64,000 nt of DNA from an uncultured Porphyromonadaceae bacterium (GTDB lineage Bacteria > Bacteroidota > Bacteroidia > Bacteroidales > Muribaculaceae), in contig CAMNRO010000001.1 of the NCBI GenBank assembly GCA_946553045.1, positions 1-64,000 of the forward strand. Reading direction: 5' to 3'. The notes beneath the pieces are model-generated. The model ran no database searches. It worked only from the letters and a program-made list of their open reading frames with translations, and was not told where the DNA came from. The translations under genes and the position numbers were made by a program. The stretch's first letter is position 1; the number at the start of each line of letters is the position of its first letter. Positions 1-8,210 of this stretch are shown one piece after another.

Positions 1-94
1 GCTATAATCTTTGGCTGTGAAAAATTTATTTCCCCACTGATTTTCTACTGAGCCAAAATCATTCTATTTACATTTTAAGATGGTGTATCACAAT

Positions 95-136
95 AAAAAA
101 ATCTCCGGGAGGCTGTCTAACCGCTCTCCCGGAGAT
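95..136 (-). terminator. Terminator of gpmI
   Basis: A 12-bp perfect stem (AATCTCCGGGAG at 100-111 with its complement at 125-136) lies just past the gpmI stop. On the minus strand it is followed by a run of six U (A-run 95-100). This is a typical intrinsic terminator. The remaining bases 1-94 are AT-rich and hold nothing I recognise. Confidence 0.85.
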
Positions 137-158
137 TCTATGACGATATATCTGGAGT

Positions 159-1676
159 TCAGTCTTTAATCAAATCTTTACCGGTCATTTCAGCAGGCTG
201 TTCGAGACCCATGATGTGGAGCAGCGACGGAGCGACATCGGCAAGAATGCCATCTTCTGTAGAAGCGTTCTTATTGTCGGTCACATATACGAAAGGCACG
301 GGGTTGAGCGAGTGCGCGGTGTTCGGGGTGCCGTCGCCATTGACTGCATTGTCGGCATTGCCATGGTCGGCAATGATTATAACCTCGTAGCCATGTTCCT
401 TGGCGGCTTCAACGGTGTCGTGCAGACAGCAGTCGAGTGTTTCGACAGCCTTCTGAATTGCAGGGTAGATACCGGTATGGCCCACCATGTCGCCGTTGGC
501 ATAGTTCACAACAATATAGTCGTACTTCTCTGTGTCGATAGCTTCCACGAGTTTGTCTTTCACCTCATATGCGCTCATTTCGGGCTTGAGGTCGTAGGTA
601 GCCACCTTAGGCGAGGGCACGAGAATGCGGTCTTCGCCGTCGAAGGCAGCTTCGCGTCCGCCGTTGAAGAAGAATGTCACATGGGCATATTTTTCGGTCT
701 CGGCGATATGCAGCTGCTTCTTGCCGAGCTTCGAGAGATATTCGGCCAGAGTATTCTGCACATCTTCCTTGTTGAAGAGAATATGCACACCCTTGAACGA
801 AGAGTCATAGGGGGTCATGCAGTAATACTGCAGACCGGGAATGGTCTTCATACCTTCTTCTGGCATATCGTGCTGAGTGAGGACCTCGGTGAGTTCCTTC
901 GCACGGTCGTTGCGGTAGTTGAAGAAAATCACGCAGTCGTCGGGCTTGATTGTACCGTCGACACTGGCGTTGTTGATGGGCTTGATGAACTCGTCGGTCA
1001 CATCATTGTCGTAGCTCTGCTGCATGGCGGCTACCATGTCGGTTGCCTGCTCGCCCTTGCCGTCTACGAGAAGGTCGTAAGCCTCTTTCACGCGGTTCCA
1101 GCGATGGTCGCGGTCCATGGCGTAGAAACGACCGATGATAGACGCGATTACGCCTGCGCTCTTGGCACAGTGCTCTTCGACGTCGCGTATAAAGCCGATA
1201 CCGCTGCGGGGGTCGGTGTCGCGTCCGTCCATGAAGCAGTGCAGATATACTTTCTTGAGGCCGTAGTGCTTGGCGATGTCGCAGAGAGCGAAAATATGCT
1301 CAAGGGAAGAGTGAACGCCGCCGGTCGAAGTAAGACCCATGAAGTGCATGGCCTGGCCTGTGCGGGCACAATACTCGAACGCGCTCTTCACCTCGGGATT
1401 TTCGAGGATAGAACCGTCGGCGATGGCGCGGTTGATTTTCACGAGGTCCTGATATACGATACGGCCGGCACCGATATTGAGATGGCCGACTTCGGAGTTG
1501 CCCATCTGGCCGTCGGGCAGACCGACGTACTCACCGCTTGCCTGAAGCTCGGAGTGAGGATATGTCTTTACGAGGTAATCCCAGTAAGGAGTGGGAGTGC
1601 TGTAGATGGCATTGGCATGGTCGTGCTTGCCCACGCCCCAGCCATCGAGAATAATAAGAAGTGCTTTATGTGCCAT
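159..1676 (-). CDS. gpmI: 2,3-bisphosphoglycerate-independent phosphoglycerate mutase
   Basis: This glycolytic and gluconeogenic enzyme interconverts 3- and 2-phosphoglycerate in the cytosol using a phosphoserine intermediate and two Mn ions. The 505-residue length is normal for the family. The N-terminus ILDGWG supplies a metal-binding Asp. GNSEVGH around residue 60 carries the phosphorylated serine. The C-terminal ADHGNAD and HTAHS-like segments carry the remaining metal ligands of the alkaline-phosphatase fold. It follows a small membrane-protein gene and an exonuclease gene on the same strand and ends at a strong terminator, so it is probably the last gene of that transcript. Confidence 0.97.
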   Translation of the reverse strand: MAHKALLIILDGWGVGKHDHANAIYSTPTPYWDYLVKTYPHSELQASGEYVGLPDGQMGNSEVGHLNIGAGRIVYQDLVKINRAIADGSILENPEVKSAFEYCARTGQAMHFMGLTSTGGVHSSLEHIFALCDIAKHYGLKKVYLHCFMDGRDTDPRSGIGFIRDVEEHCAKSAGVIASIIGRFYAMDRDHRWNRVKEAYDLLVDGKGEQATDMVAAMQQSYDNDVTDEFIKPINNASVDGTIKPDDCVIFFNYRNDRAKELTEVLTQHDMPEEGMKTIPGLQYYCMTPYDSSFKGVHILFNKEDVQNTLAEYLSKLGKKQLHIAETEKYAHVTFFFNGGREAAFDGEDRILVPSPKVATYDLKPEMSAYEVKDKLVEAIDTEKYDYIVVNYANGDMVGHTGIYPAIQKAVETLDCCLHDTVEAAKEHGYEVIIIADHGNADNAVNGDGTPNTAHSLNPVPFVYVTDNKNASTEDGILADVAPSLLHIMGLEQPAEMTGKDLIKD

Positions 1677-1708
1677 ATATGGTGTTTTTTATGTTCTGAC
1701 GATCAAAT

Positions 1709-1939
1709 TCACTTGCCTTCCATGTCTTTCTCGCGCTCCTGACGCAGACGTTCGCGACGTTTAAGATTGAAATGCAATAGAATAAGTATAACAATTGTAA
1801 TGACGATTGTGCCGAAATAATATAGAGCCGAAGTATGACCGGCGGCATACTCCGGATAGCCGATATATGCCATTACGGCAAGATATACGGCCAGCACAAG
1901 AGGAAGAACGGTAGAACGTTTAACTCGCATTTGCCTCAT
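1709..1939 (-). CDS. Small two-helix membrane protein
   Basis: This is a 76-residue protein with two hydrophobic segments (about residues 10-28 and 38-56) and a highly charged Arg/Lys/Glu tail, so it should sit in the inner membrane with a cytoplasmic C-terminus. I do not recognise a named family. I chose the ATG at 1939, which overlaps the end of the upstream exonuclease gene by 20 bases. A longer reading to 2053 would lie wholly inside that gene. A second ATG at 1930 is also possible. The position between an exonuclease gene and gpmI suggests co-transcription only; nothing shows a function. Confidence 0.7.
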   Translation of the reverse strand: MRQMRVKRSTVLPLVLAVYLAVMAYIGYPEYAAGHTSALYYFGTIVITIVILILLHFNLKRRERLRQEREKDMEGK

Positions 1940-2546
1940 GACGGAATGGCGAGGCGAGGCTGTCGAAGCGCCCGTCGCGCAGATGAAGATAAAGTTTGAG
2001 ACAGGCCCATGCGTCAAGGGCGGCGTAGGCCTGCTGCGCGGGAGTGAGCTCATCGGCCTCCCAGTTTGTAAGACGCTGAGTCTTCGATATTCTCTCGCCG
2101 AATACTATCGCATAGATTTTCTGAAGAGATATATCAGTGATACCGAAATCTTTGACATAGCTCTGGAGATCGATGAAGCCCTTGGGGTCTATGTCGCCCG
2201 AACGGCGGAGCACGCTGAAGTCATCGTGAACCGACAGCCCGATTTTGGTAATGTCCGGGTTCTCGAGAAAGTCCTTGAGCTGGGCGCATATTCCTATCTT
2301 ATTAAGACGGAACAGGAAACACCTCTCCATAGTGGAAATCTGCATTAGAGCCACCTTGTGTACACAGCCCTTGCGGAACGAGGGGCGCGTTTCGGTGTCG
2401 AACCCCACGATTTTTTCCTTTAGCAACGCACGAAGCGCGGCATGAGCCTCTGCAGCGGAGTCAATAAGAGATATTGCTGCCGGATAAGTTATTACCGGCA
2501 TCTGCGACAATGCATCCTTGCTTATATTTATCTCGAATCGGTTCAT
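1920..2546 (-). CDS. RNase D-like 3'-5' exonuclease domain protein
   Basis: This 208-residue single-domain DEDD exonuclease has motif I with GFDTETRPSF (Asp and Glu metal ligands) near residue 48, LMQIST as the next strand, and a C-terminal AYAALDAWACLKLY with the last Asp and the Tyr spacing of the DEDDy class. It is much shorter than RNase D because it lacks HRDC domains. Bacteroidota carry stand-alone proteins of this kind whose RNA or DNA substrate is not defined. A TAACTTTG promoter box lies 17 bases upstream of the ATG. Confidence 0.85.
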   Translation of the reverse strand: MNRFEINISKDALSQMPVITYPAAISLIDSAAEAHAALRALLKEKIVGFDTETRPSFRKGCVHKVALMQISTMERCFLFRLNKIGICAQLKDFLENPDITKIGLSVHDDFSVLRRSGDIDPKGFIDLQSYVKDFGITDISLQKIYAIVFGERISKTQRLTNWEADELTPAQQAYAALDAWACLKLYLHLRDGRFDSLASPFRHEANAS

Positions 2547-2563
2547 GAGCGTCTAAAGTTCTG

Positions 2564-2571
2564 CAAAGTTA
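2564..2571 (-). promoter_or_regulatory. -7 box (TAACTTTG) for the exonuclease-gpmI transcript
   Basis: A Bacteroidota -7 consensus reads TAACTTTG on the minus strand, 17 bases before the start codon at 2546. No clear -33 element is seen at the usual distance. Confidence 0.6.
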
Positions 2572-2598
2572 CTCAATAAGGCGGAGACGGCGAGGCGT

Positions 2599-3246
2599 TT
2601 AACTTTTTTTAGCCATTGTAGGCAATTCTATAAGCTCGGTCTCGGGAAAATGACGTTCGAGGTATCGTTTTATAAAACCATGCGTATCTTCGGCAATGAC
2701 CTTGTCGCTGTCGAAGTGATGGTTGAAAACCACCGCTTGGAGCTCTATCCCCCGCGCCCTGACCGCCTCAAGCGACAGCACCGTGTGGTTGATTGAGCCA
2801 AGACAGGCATTGGTAACCAGTATAAGCGGCAGCCGGCGCGAAGCCACATAATCGATTGTAAATGTATCGTCGTCGACGGGCACCATCAGGCCGCCCGCAC
2901 CCTCAATGAGGACGGTGTCATAGCGCTCAAGAAGCTTTTCTGTCGCCTTGTCGACAAGAGTCAGGTCTATCTCTCGTCCGTCGAGCCTTGCGGCAAGCTG
3001 GGCAGAGGCCGGATAGGTGAATATTATTGGGGCTGTAGTACCATCGAGGTCTTCTGGCAAGGGAGCGATGCCGCAAAGACTGCGGTGAGCCTCTATATCC
3101 TCGGAGTTGCCTTTACAGCCGGTCTGAATGAATTTCTGAGTTACCACTGAGCGGCCCCCGTTCATGAAACGGCTGGCAAGAAACGCAGTGGCATATGTTT
3201 TTCCGGCATCTGTATCGATACCGCTTATGAATATTGCTTGTTTCAT
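2599..3246 (-). CDS. bioD: Dethiobiotin synthetase
   Basis: The 215-residue protein catalyses ATP- and CO2-dependent closure of the ureido ring of dethiobiotin, the penultimate step of biotin synthesis. The N-terminus FISGIDTDAGKTYA is the BioD P-loop variant (GTDTxxGKT). EGAGGLMVP around residue 110 is the conserved Mg/carboxylate loop, and VTNACLGSINHT follows it. I chose the ATG at 3246, which overlaps the bioC stop as ATGA, so the two are translationally coupled. Longer upstream readings are out of character for the family. Confidence 0.95.
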   Translation of the reverse strand: MKQAIFISGIDTDAGKTYATAFLASRFMNGGRSVVTQKFIQTGCKGNSEDIEAHRSLCGIAPLPEDLDGTTAPIIFTYPASAQLAARLDGREIDLTLVDKATEKLLERYDTVLIEGAGGLMVPVDDDTFTIDYVASRRLPLILVTNACLGSINHTVLSLEAVRARGIELQAVVFNHHFDSDKVIAEDTHGFIKRYLERHFPETELIELPTMAKKS

Positions 3247-4634
3247 TTTTTTCGTAGCAGAAAAAGTGTCGGACGGTACGATATGCGGTATTTTCCGTCC
3301 AGGTCGCGCGGAAATGAGGCCAGTGCCTGCCGCATTGCAGCCGGTCCGACACCGCGTCCGAGCGAGTTGACACCCGTTGACTTGAGGTGACGGAAAACCT
3401 CGGCGGCACAGTCGAATTCCATGTCTACGCCATAGGTCTCGGCCTCCATACATTCGAAAGATTCGGGCGTGAGCGCAGCCCATTCTTCAGGTTCAAGCAG
3501 TGGCAGACCTCGCCCTGTAGCAGCTTCGACTGCGGCAAGATTTCCGGCGGCATATGTTCCGACCAGCAAGAGGCCGCCCGGCATCAGCACCCGCGAACAT
3601 TCGGCCAGAAAACGCGACGGCGAATTGAACCACTGCACCGTAGAGGCACTGGCTATAAAATCGGCCGAGGCCGACGGAGTGCGCATAAGCTGAAGTTCCG
3701 CATCGGTCTTTCGGAATGGACGCCTGGGGCCGTCGAGAGGCGAGTCAGAGGCTAAATCCCACATTTCGAGTGTGCCGAACCGACCGGCAAAGCCATCGAG
3801 CACACGCGAAAGCTTGCCCGTTCCGGAACCAATCTCGATAGTACGCGAGCCTCGCCTGCACATATGAGCCGGTACCGAAAAACGCTCCATCGTCTGACGC
3901 ATACGCTCAACAAGACCGTCCTGGACGGTGGCATTCCCTTCGTAAGACTCCGAACCAGCGGCAAAACGGCTCTCTGTCAAGTCCTTGTCGAGCACAAAAC
4001 GGTCGAGTATTGCCTGAAAATCTGGAAGATGTGCACCATCGACCATCACGCGTGGCGTACCTTCCCACGCCCGCCACTGGTTAGCAGCCGGAAAGATTGC
4101 ATCGTCACGGCTTATGAGGGCCCGGTCGAAACGGGTGTCGAGTTCCGGCGCGAAAAAATCGCGAGGCAGAAACGCCTCCAGTTCCGTTTTAAGGTCGTCG
4201 ATATCCCTCTGAGGAAGAGTCTCAGCAAAACGGCAGTAGGCTTCACGCGAACCGGCGACACGGCGGTAGAATTTTGTAAGATTGCGTTCGTCAAGACCCT
4301 CAAGCGTGCCACGGAACACCGCCGGAGGGATACCTTTTAGGGAATCGACGGGCGAAAGAGTGCCGTTGACAGCAAGACGCAGGGTTACCCGCGCCGCAAT
4401 CGGAGCCGTAGCCACGGCAGCGGCATAGACACCGAGCGACCATGCCACGACACAAATCTCGTCGTAGTGCGCGGCACAACTCCAGTCAAGCGAGAAATCG
4501 CGGTAATCCCAAATTACCATTATATCATAGCCATGACGACGCAGCCCTTCAAAAGGCGCGCTATCCATGGCCCAGCCGGCAAAAATCGCTATCAGCCGGT
4601 GGTTATTGTCTTTGTCTATGAATTTACACTGCAT
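3243..4634 (-). CDS. bioGC: BioG-BioC fusion: pimeloyl-ACP methyl ester esterase and malonyl-ACP O-methyltransferase
   Basis: This 463-residue two-domain protein serves the pimelate branch of biotin synthesis. Residues 1 to about 205 match BioG (DUF452), an alpha/beta hydrolase that removes the methyl group from pimeloyl-ACP methyl ester: IFAGWAMD at the start and VVAWSLGVYAA with the nucleophile serine. Residues from about 215 onward are BioC, a SAM methyltransferase with motif I IEIGSGTGKLSRVL and the downstream SASTVQWF. So the methylating and demethylating enzymes of one pathway share a chain, an arrangement I recall in other Bacteroidota. I prefer the ATG at 4634, where the BioG-like sequence begins, over 4655, which would overlap the upstream gene. 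bioD follows with ATGA overlap. Confidence 0.93.
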   Translation of the reverse strand: MQCKFIDKDNNHRLIAIFAGWAMDSAPFEGLRRHGYDIMVIWDYRDFSLDWSCAAHYDEICVVAWSLGVYAAAVATAPIAARVTLRLAVNGTLSPVDSLKGIPPAVFRGTLEGLDERNLTKFYRRVAGSREAYCRFAETLPQRDIDDLKTELEAFLPRDFFAPELDTRFDRALISRDDAIFPAANQWRAWEGTPRVMVDGAHLPDFQAILDRFVLDKDLTESRFAAGSESYEGNATVQDGLVERMRQTMERFSVPAHMCRRGSRTIEIGSGTGKLSRVLDGFAGRFGTLEMWDLASDSPLDGPRRPFRKTDAELQLMRTPSASADFIASASTVQWFNSPSRFLAECSRVLMPGGLLLVGTYAAGNLAAVEAATGRGLPLLEPEEWAALTPESFECMEAETYGVDMEFDCAAEVFRHLKSTGVNSLGRGVGPAAMRQALASFPRDLDGKYRISYRPTLFLLRKK

Positions 4635-4641
4635 TGCGAGA

Positions 4642-5283
4642 CTACAAGTAATCAACGAATGCCGTCACCACTCCGACCACGGCCATCGTCGCCAGTAACA
4701 AACCAATGATACGGTTTATAAGCTTGAGCGAGCGCATGTTGATACGACGGCCGAGATGAGCCACCAATGCCGTAATTCCATACCACCAAAGCAGCGCGCC
4801 GACAAAAATAGACGCATACGCTATAATATAATGGTATATGGCATATTCGGGCTGTATGAGCGTAAACTGCGCGAAAAGGCCTATTATAAAGAAGAGTATG
4901 AGCGGGTTAGAGAATGTAAGAAGGAATCCGGTTGCGATGTCGCTCCAATAATTGGGCGCATTGAGAGTGCCGGCGGTCTGAAGGGAACGTGTCGGATTTT
5001 TGCGGAAAAGATAAATGCCGAAAACTGCCAGGACAACGCTGCCTACAAGCTGGATTGCAAACTGGTGCGAATCTATGAAGCCTGTAATAAAACTCAGACA
5101 GAAACCAGTCAGCAGACAATATGCCAAATCGCTGAACGCCGCTCCGATTCCGGTAAAAAAGGCCGGCCAGCGCCCTTTGCTGAGGGTGCGCTGAATTACG
5201 AGCATGCCTATCGGCCCCATAGGCGCCGAGATAAGCGCGCCAACACCGATACCTCGCGGCAATATGTAAAGAATCTGCTCCAT
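4642..5283 (-). CDS. LysE/RhtB-family translocator
   Basis: This 213-residue inner-membrane protein has about six hydrophobic segments. The early signature GALISAPMGPIGMLVIQRTL is typical of the LysE superfamily (GxxxGPxxxxv), and SNPLILFF corresponds to the second conserved loop (NPK/P). Family members export amino acids or related small molecules; the substrate cannot be read from sequence. I chose the ATG at 5283 because MEQILYILPRG begins directly before the first helix. Only 7 bases separate it from bioGC, so it is probably co-transcribed with the biotin genes. Confidence 0.88.
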   Translation of the reverse strand: MEQILYILPRGIGVGALISAPMGPIGMLVIQRTLSKGRWPAFFTGIGAAFSDLAYCLLTGFCLSFITGFIDSHQFAIQLVGSVVLAVFGIYLFRKNPTRSLQTAGTLNAPNYWSDIATGFLLTFSNPLILFFIIGLFAQFTLIQPEYAIYHYIIAYASIFVGALLWWYGITALVAHLGRRINMRSLKLINRIIGLLLATMAVVGVVTAFVDYL

Positions 5284-5299
5284 TTTATAAACGTGATTG

Positions 5300-5307
5300 C
5301 AAAAATA
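5300..5307 (-). promoter_or_regulatory. -7 box (TATTTTTG) for lysE-bioGC-bioD
   Basis: On the minus strand TATTTTTG lies 16 bases before the ATG at 5283, in the divergent intergenic region shared with the GH25 gene. Confidence 0.55.
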
Positions 5308-5361
5308 CACAAACCGCAGCAAATTCCGGCTCTGTCGGGGCGGAAATATTAATCTTTTTAG

Positions 5362-5369
5362 TAAATTTG
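5362..5369 (+). promoter_or_regulatory. -7 box (TAAATTTG) for the GH25 gene
   Basis: TAAATTTG ends only 6 bases before the ATG at 5376. With the usual start site a few bases past the box, the mRNA would have almost no leader. Confidence 0.6.
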
Positions 5370-5375
5370 CGCCTC

Positions 5376-6368
5376 ATGAAACGCTCTATCCTCATCTCAA
5401 TCCGTTTTTTAATCATTTTCGCGGCAGCGATGGTCTCCATAAGCGCCGGCCGACAGAGCGCACCGCGCCAAGGAGAACTCCGTACTTCCCGCTATGTCTA
5501 TACCGGCGGCGTGTCCGGCGGAAAGCAGCATGGTTTCGGCATATGCCGATATACCAACGGGAATGTCTACTACGGACACTGGAATATGGGATATAAGGAA
5601 GGGCTGGGCCGCATGGAATTTGCCGACGGCAGCATGGATTTCGGAATCTGGCGTCAGGGAATACTCTCTGCACCCAAAGGGCGGAAATTCACGGTCGGAA
5701 AGCGATGCTATGGTATCGACGCGGCAAAATATCAGAAACGCATAGATTGGACGGCTCTATCGCTCAAAGCCAGGGCCGACGGAACAGTATCGGCCTCGGG
5801 TAAAGGCGCAAGGTATCTGCAGCCGGTGCTTTTTGCACTTATAAAAAGTACGGAAGGCACCACGGTGAAAGACCCGTATTTCGAGCGCAACTTCGAAGGA
5901 GCCAAGAAAGCCGGCATTATACGCGGCGCATACCATTTTCTTGGAGTCAACTCGCCGGTTGAAGAGCAGGTGAAATTTTTTATTGAAAACACACCTCTCG
6001 AAAAAGGCGACCTCCCCCCTGTGCTCGATCTGGAAATAAACAAGAAGACCATGAAAAAGCAGCATGCCAAAGTATGCCGCATGGCTTTGCAATGGCTCAA
6101 GGCAATCGAAGCTCATTATGGAGTGAAACCGATTATTTACACCTATGAGAACTACTACAAGGACTATCTGAAAGGTCATGGCTTCGACAACTACGACTTC
6201 TGGATAGCCCGCTACGGCGCCGAACCGTCGGCCAGACGCTGGGAAATCTGGCAACTGACCGACAAAGGCGTCTGCACAGGAATTAACCACAAGGTAGACA
6301 TCGACCTTTTCCGGGGAACATACCGCGACCTTAAGCAATACGTAAAAACCAAAGGCATCACACGATGA
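5376..6368 (+). CDS. MORN-repeat GH25 lysozyme-like muramidase
   Basis: This 330-residue exported protein has an N-terminal signal/anchor segment (about residues 5-23). Two to three MORN-type repeats follow (GKQHGFGICRYTNGNVYYG, then GYKEGLGRMEFADGS). From about residue 112 it has a GH25 domain: CYGIDAAKYQ with the first catalytic Asp, IKSTEG, LDLEI with the Asp/Glu pair, IYTYENYYKDYL, and a C-terminal WQLTDKG..VDIDLF. GH25 enzymes cleave the MurNAc-GlcNAc linkage in peptidoglycan. I chose the ATG at 5376; an in-frame TTG at 5367 lies inside the promoter box. The 3' end overlaps the PrsW-like gene as ATGA. Confidence 0.9.
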   Translation: MKRSILISIRFLIIFAAAMVSISAGRQSAPRQGELRTSRYVYTGGVSGGKQHGFGICRYTNGNVYYGHWNMGYKEGLGRMEFADGSMDFGIWRQGILSAPKGRKFTVGKRCYGIDAAKYQKRIDWTALSLKARADGTVSASGKGARYLQPVLFALIKSTEGTTVKDPYFERNFEGAKKAGIIRGAYHFLGVNSPVEEQVKFFIENTPLEKGDLPPVLDLEINKKTMKKQHAKVCRMALQWLKAIEAHYGVKPIIYTYENYYKDYLKGHGFDNYDFWIARYGAEPSARRWEIWQLTDKGVCTGINHKVDIDLFRGTYRDLKQYVKTKGITR

Positions 6369-7051
6369 TTTCGACAATACTCATGATATGCGCAGCCATA
6401 GCTCCGGCGATAGTACTTGCCGGCATCATTATACGCCGCGACGAGGGAGAGCCGGTGCTACGAAAATGGCTTATCGGTTCGGCCGCTTCAGGCGTCGTGG
6501 CAGCTCTTATGGCAGTGGCGGCGGTAATGCTTACCCTCCCCGATTTCGAAGTTGAGTCGTTTGGCGGTGCGATGGTCGATACATTCTGTCGCGCGGCGAT
6601 TCCCGAAGAGTGTTTCAAGCTCCTGATGCTGTTCTTAGTGGCTAAATGCTGCGAGCGTTTCAACGAAGTTTTCGACGGCATCTTATACGCCGTATGCCTC
6701 GGCATGGGCTTTGCCGCATTCGAAAACATCGTTTATATCGCCAATGCGGGCAGTGGCTGGATTTTCGCCGATATCATGCGTGTGTTCTTATCTATGCCGG
6801 GTCATTATTTTTTCGGAATCATCATGGGGGCGTTTTTCTCGATTTCGTGGTTCGACATACGCAAACGCACTCTGAATGCATTTCTGGCTCTTGCACTCCC
6901 CGTAATGGCTCACGGAATCTTCGACACCATATTACTGTCCGCACCGGTTGTTGAATATGGTGGTCTGCTGCTCCTTATCGCTTTCTTCTTTTTCTTCAAG
7001 CACCTTCGCCGATATGCGGCATCGCTCGTAGACAGCCGCCTGGCGCTGTAA
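6365..7051 (+). CDS. PrsW-family intramembrane metalloprotease
   Basis: This 228-residue polytopic membrane protein has about seven hydrophobic segments. The conserved metalloprotease motifs are visible: IPEECFKLLM (EExxK) near residue 79, GFAAFEN(I) near residue 118 and a late AHGIFDT (HxxxD). The family includes PrsW (site-1 cleavage of an anti-sigma factor in Bacillus) and other CPBP/PrsW relatives; the substrate here is unknown. Translation is coupled to the upstream MORN-GH25 gene by an ATGA overlap, which suggests the two act in the same envelope process. Confidence 0.88.
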   Translation: MISTILMICAAIAPAIVLAGIIIRRDEGEPVLRKWLIGSAASGVVAALMAVAAVMLTLPDFEVESFGGAMVDTFCRAAIPEECFKLLMLFLVAKCCERFNEVFDGILYAVCLGMGFAAFENIVYIANAGSGWIFADIMRVFLSMPGHYFFGIIMGAFFSISWFDIRKRTLNAFLALALPVMAHGIFDTILLSAPVVEYGGLLLLIAFFFFFKHLRRYAASLVDSRLAL

Positions 7052-7065
7052 TGCTGAGTTGGGGG

Positions 7066-7098
7066 GCTGACACGCAGTTTTGGCAACCGCGTGTCAGC
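7066..7098. terminator. Bidirectional terminator between convergent genes
   Basis: A perfect 10-bp stem (GCTGACACGC with GCGTGTCAGC) lies between the stops of the PrsW-like gene and the convergent GH43 gene. It lacks a long U-run, so its strength is uncertain. Confidence 0.6.
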
Positions 7099-7103
7099 TA
7101 AAG

Positions 7104-8150
7104 TCAATTGAAAGCTTCTTCGAGACGGTCGGCCTCTTCGGCTGTAAGATGAACTACGGCTCCGTGCTTTGGAGAGGAGAATCCAACGGTTTTCATAGCG
7201 CCTTCGTTGAAGCGGCCAAGAGGGGTGAATGTCTTGAAATCTGTCGTTTCCACGAAACCGAAATTATGAGGATTAATGCTGTAAATATCGTACATCAGCA
7301 CCCATTTATCCTCGCCGATACGCTTCCAGACATTCGGCGCCTCGCATGCGCCTTTTTCAGAGTCGATCCAGTCTTCACGATACTGCCAGCCTCCGTCGGG
7401 ACGGTCGGAAACAGCCTGTTTTATGCCTGGCGTGCCATCATGGGCCACATAATGAAGATAGTATTTGCCGTCGTGATAGCTGATGTCGCCGTCGATTGCC
7501 GAGCAGGTGCTGTCCGGGTAGGTGTATAGCAGCTGAGGCTTGGTTTCTATAGTGTCGTAGCCATCGTTTACATAAACATAATACAATTCATTAGGCTCAC
7601 GGCGATGACGCATGGTCAGATAGACCATCATCTTTCCTTTCTCGCGGTCGTAGACGGTTTCTGGAGCCCAGGCACAGCCGATGTCGCTCCACTCGTCGTA
7701 CAGCGAATCGAAATTCACATTCGTGCGCTTCCAGTTTATAAGATCGGTAGATTTCATGAGCACCAGCCCGCGGTTGTTGCCCCAGTCGAATTCTTCAAAG
7801 GGCCGTTCCCACTCAGTGTCGCGGAAACCTTCCTTCTTTGCAAAAATATGAAGGTCGGTCATCGACATATAGAAAGCGCCGTCGGGTCCACGGTATATGT
7901 GAGGGTCGCGGATACCTTTCTGAAGAGCTATGGTATCGCCCGCAATTACCGGCTTGCCGCCGTTGAGAGCCGTAAAAGTATAACCGTCGCGGCTCAGAGC
8001 CATGTGGAGACTATGAGTGTCGTCGCTATGATACACCATGAGATATGCGGCCATATCGGCCTCGGCAGGAACAGCAGATGATGAGGAATCCTTGCTGCAG
8101 GCAGACACTGCCGCGCAAAGCAAGGCCATACAAAGGAATCGGGAATTCAT
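7104..8150 (-). CDS. GH43-type five-bladed beta-propeller glycosidase, lipoprotein
   Basis: This 348-residue protein has an SPII signal (LLCAAVSAC, Cys about residue 18), so it is a lipoprotein likely reaching the outer membrane. The body looks like glycoside hydrolase family 43/DUF377-type propeller: GIRDPHIYRGPDG supplies the Asp base, WAPETVYD the general acid Glu, and AIDGDISYHDGKYYLHYV a further conserved blade. GH43 enzymes mostly remove arabinose, xylose or galactose side chains. It has no susC/susD neighbours, so it is an isolated enzyme. A promoter with both -7 and -33 elements lies upstream. Confidence 0.82.
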   Translation of the reverse strand: MNSRFLCMALLCAAVSACSKDSSSSAVPAEADMAAYLMVYHSDDTHSLHMALSRDGYTFTALNGGKPVIAGDTIALQKGIRDPHIYRGPDGAFYMSMTDLHIFAKKEGFRDTEWERPFEEFDWGNNRGLVLMKSTDLINWKRTNVNFDSLYDEWSDIGCAWAPETVYDREKGKMMVYLTMRHRREPNELYYVYVNDGYDTIETKPQLLYTYPDSTCSAIDGDISYHDGKYYLHYVAHDGTPGIKQAVSDRPDGGWQYREDWIDSEKGACEAPNVWKRIGEDKWVLMYDIYSINPHNFGFVETTDFKTFTPLGRFNEGAMKTVGFSSPKHGAVVHLTAEEADRLEEAFN

Positions 8151-8178
8151 GAGATTGGATTATAGGGTATAATTATTG

Positions 8179-8209
8179 CAAATATACGCCTTATTTCCCG
8201 AATCTCAAA
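8179..8209 (-). promoter_or_regulatory. -33/-7 promoter of the GH43 gene
   Basis: On the minus strand, TTTG (8206-8209) and TATATTTG (8179-8186) are separated by 19 bases, matching the Bacteroidota promoter. The -33 element overlaps the end of the upstream CDF gene by two bases at most. Confidence 0.65.
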
Positions 8210-8210
8210 G

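Noticed and set aside
216-1742. Long plus-strand open frame opposite gpmI (508 codons)
   Set aside because: It is antisense to a clear phosphoglycerate mutase, has no motif of its own and is rich in Val/His/Gly as expected from the complement of this genome's codon usage.
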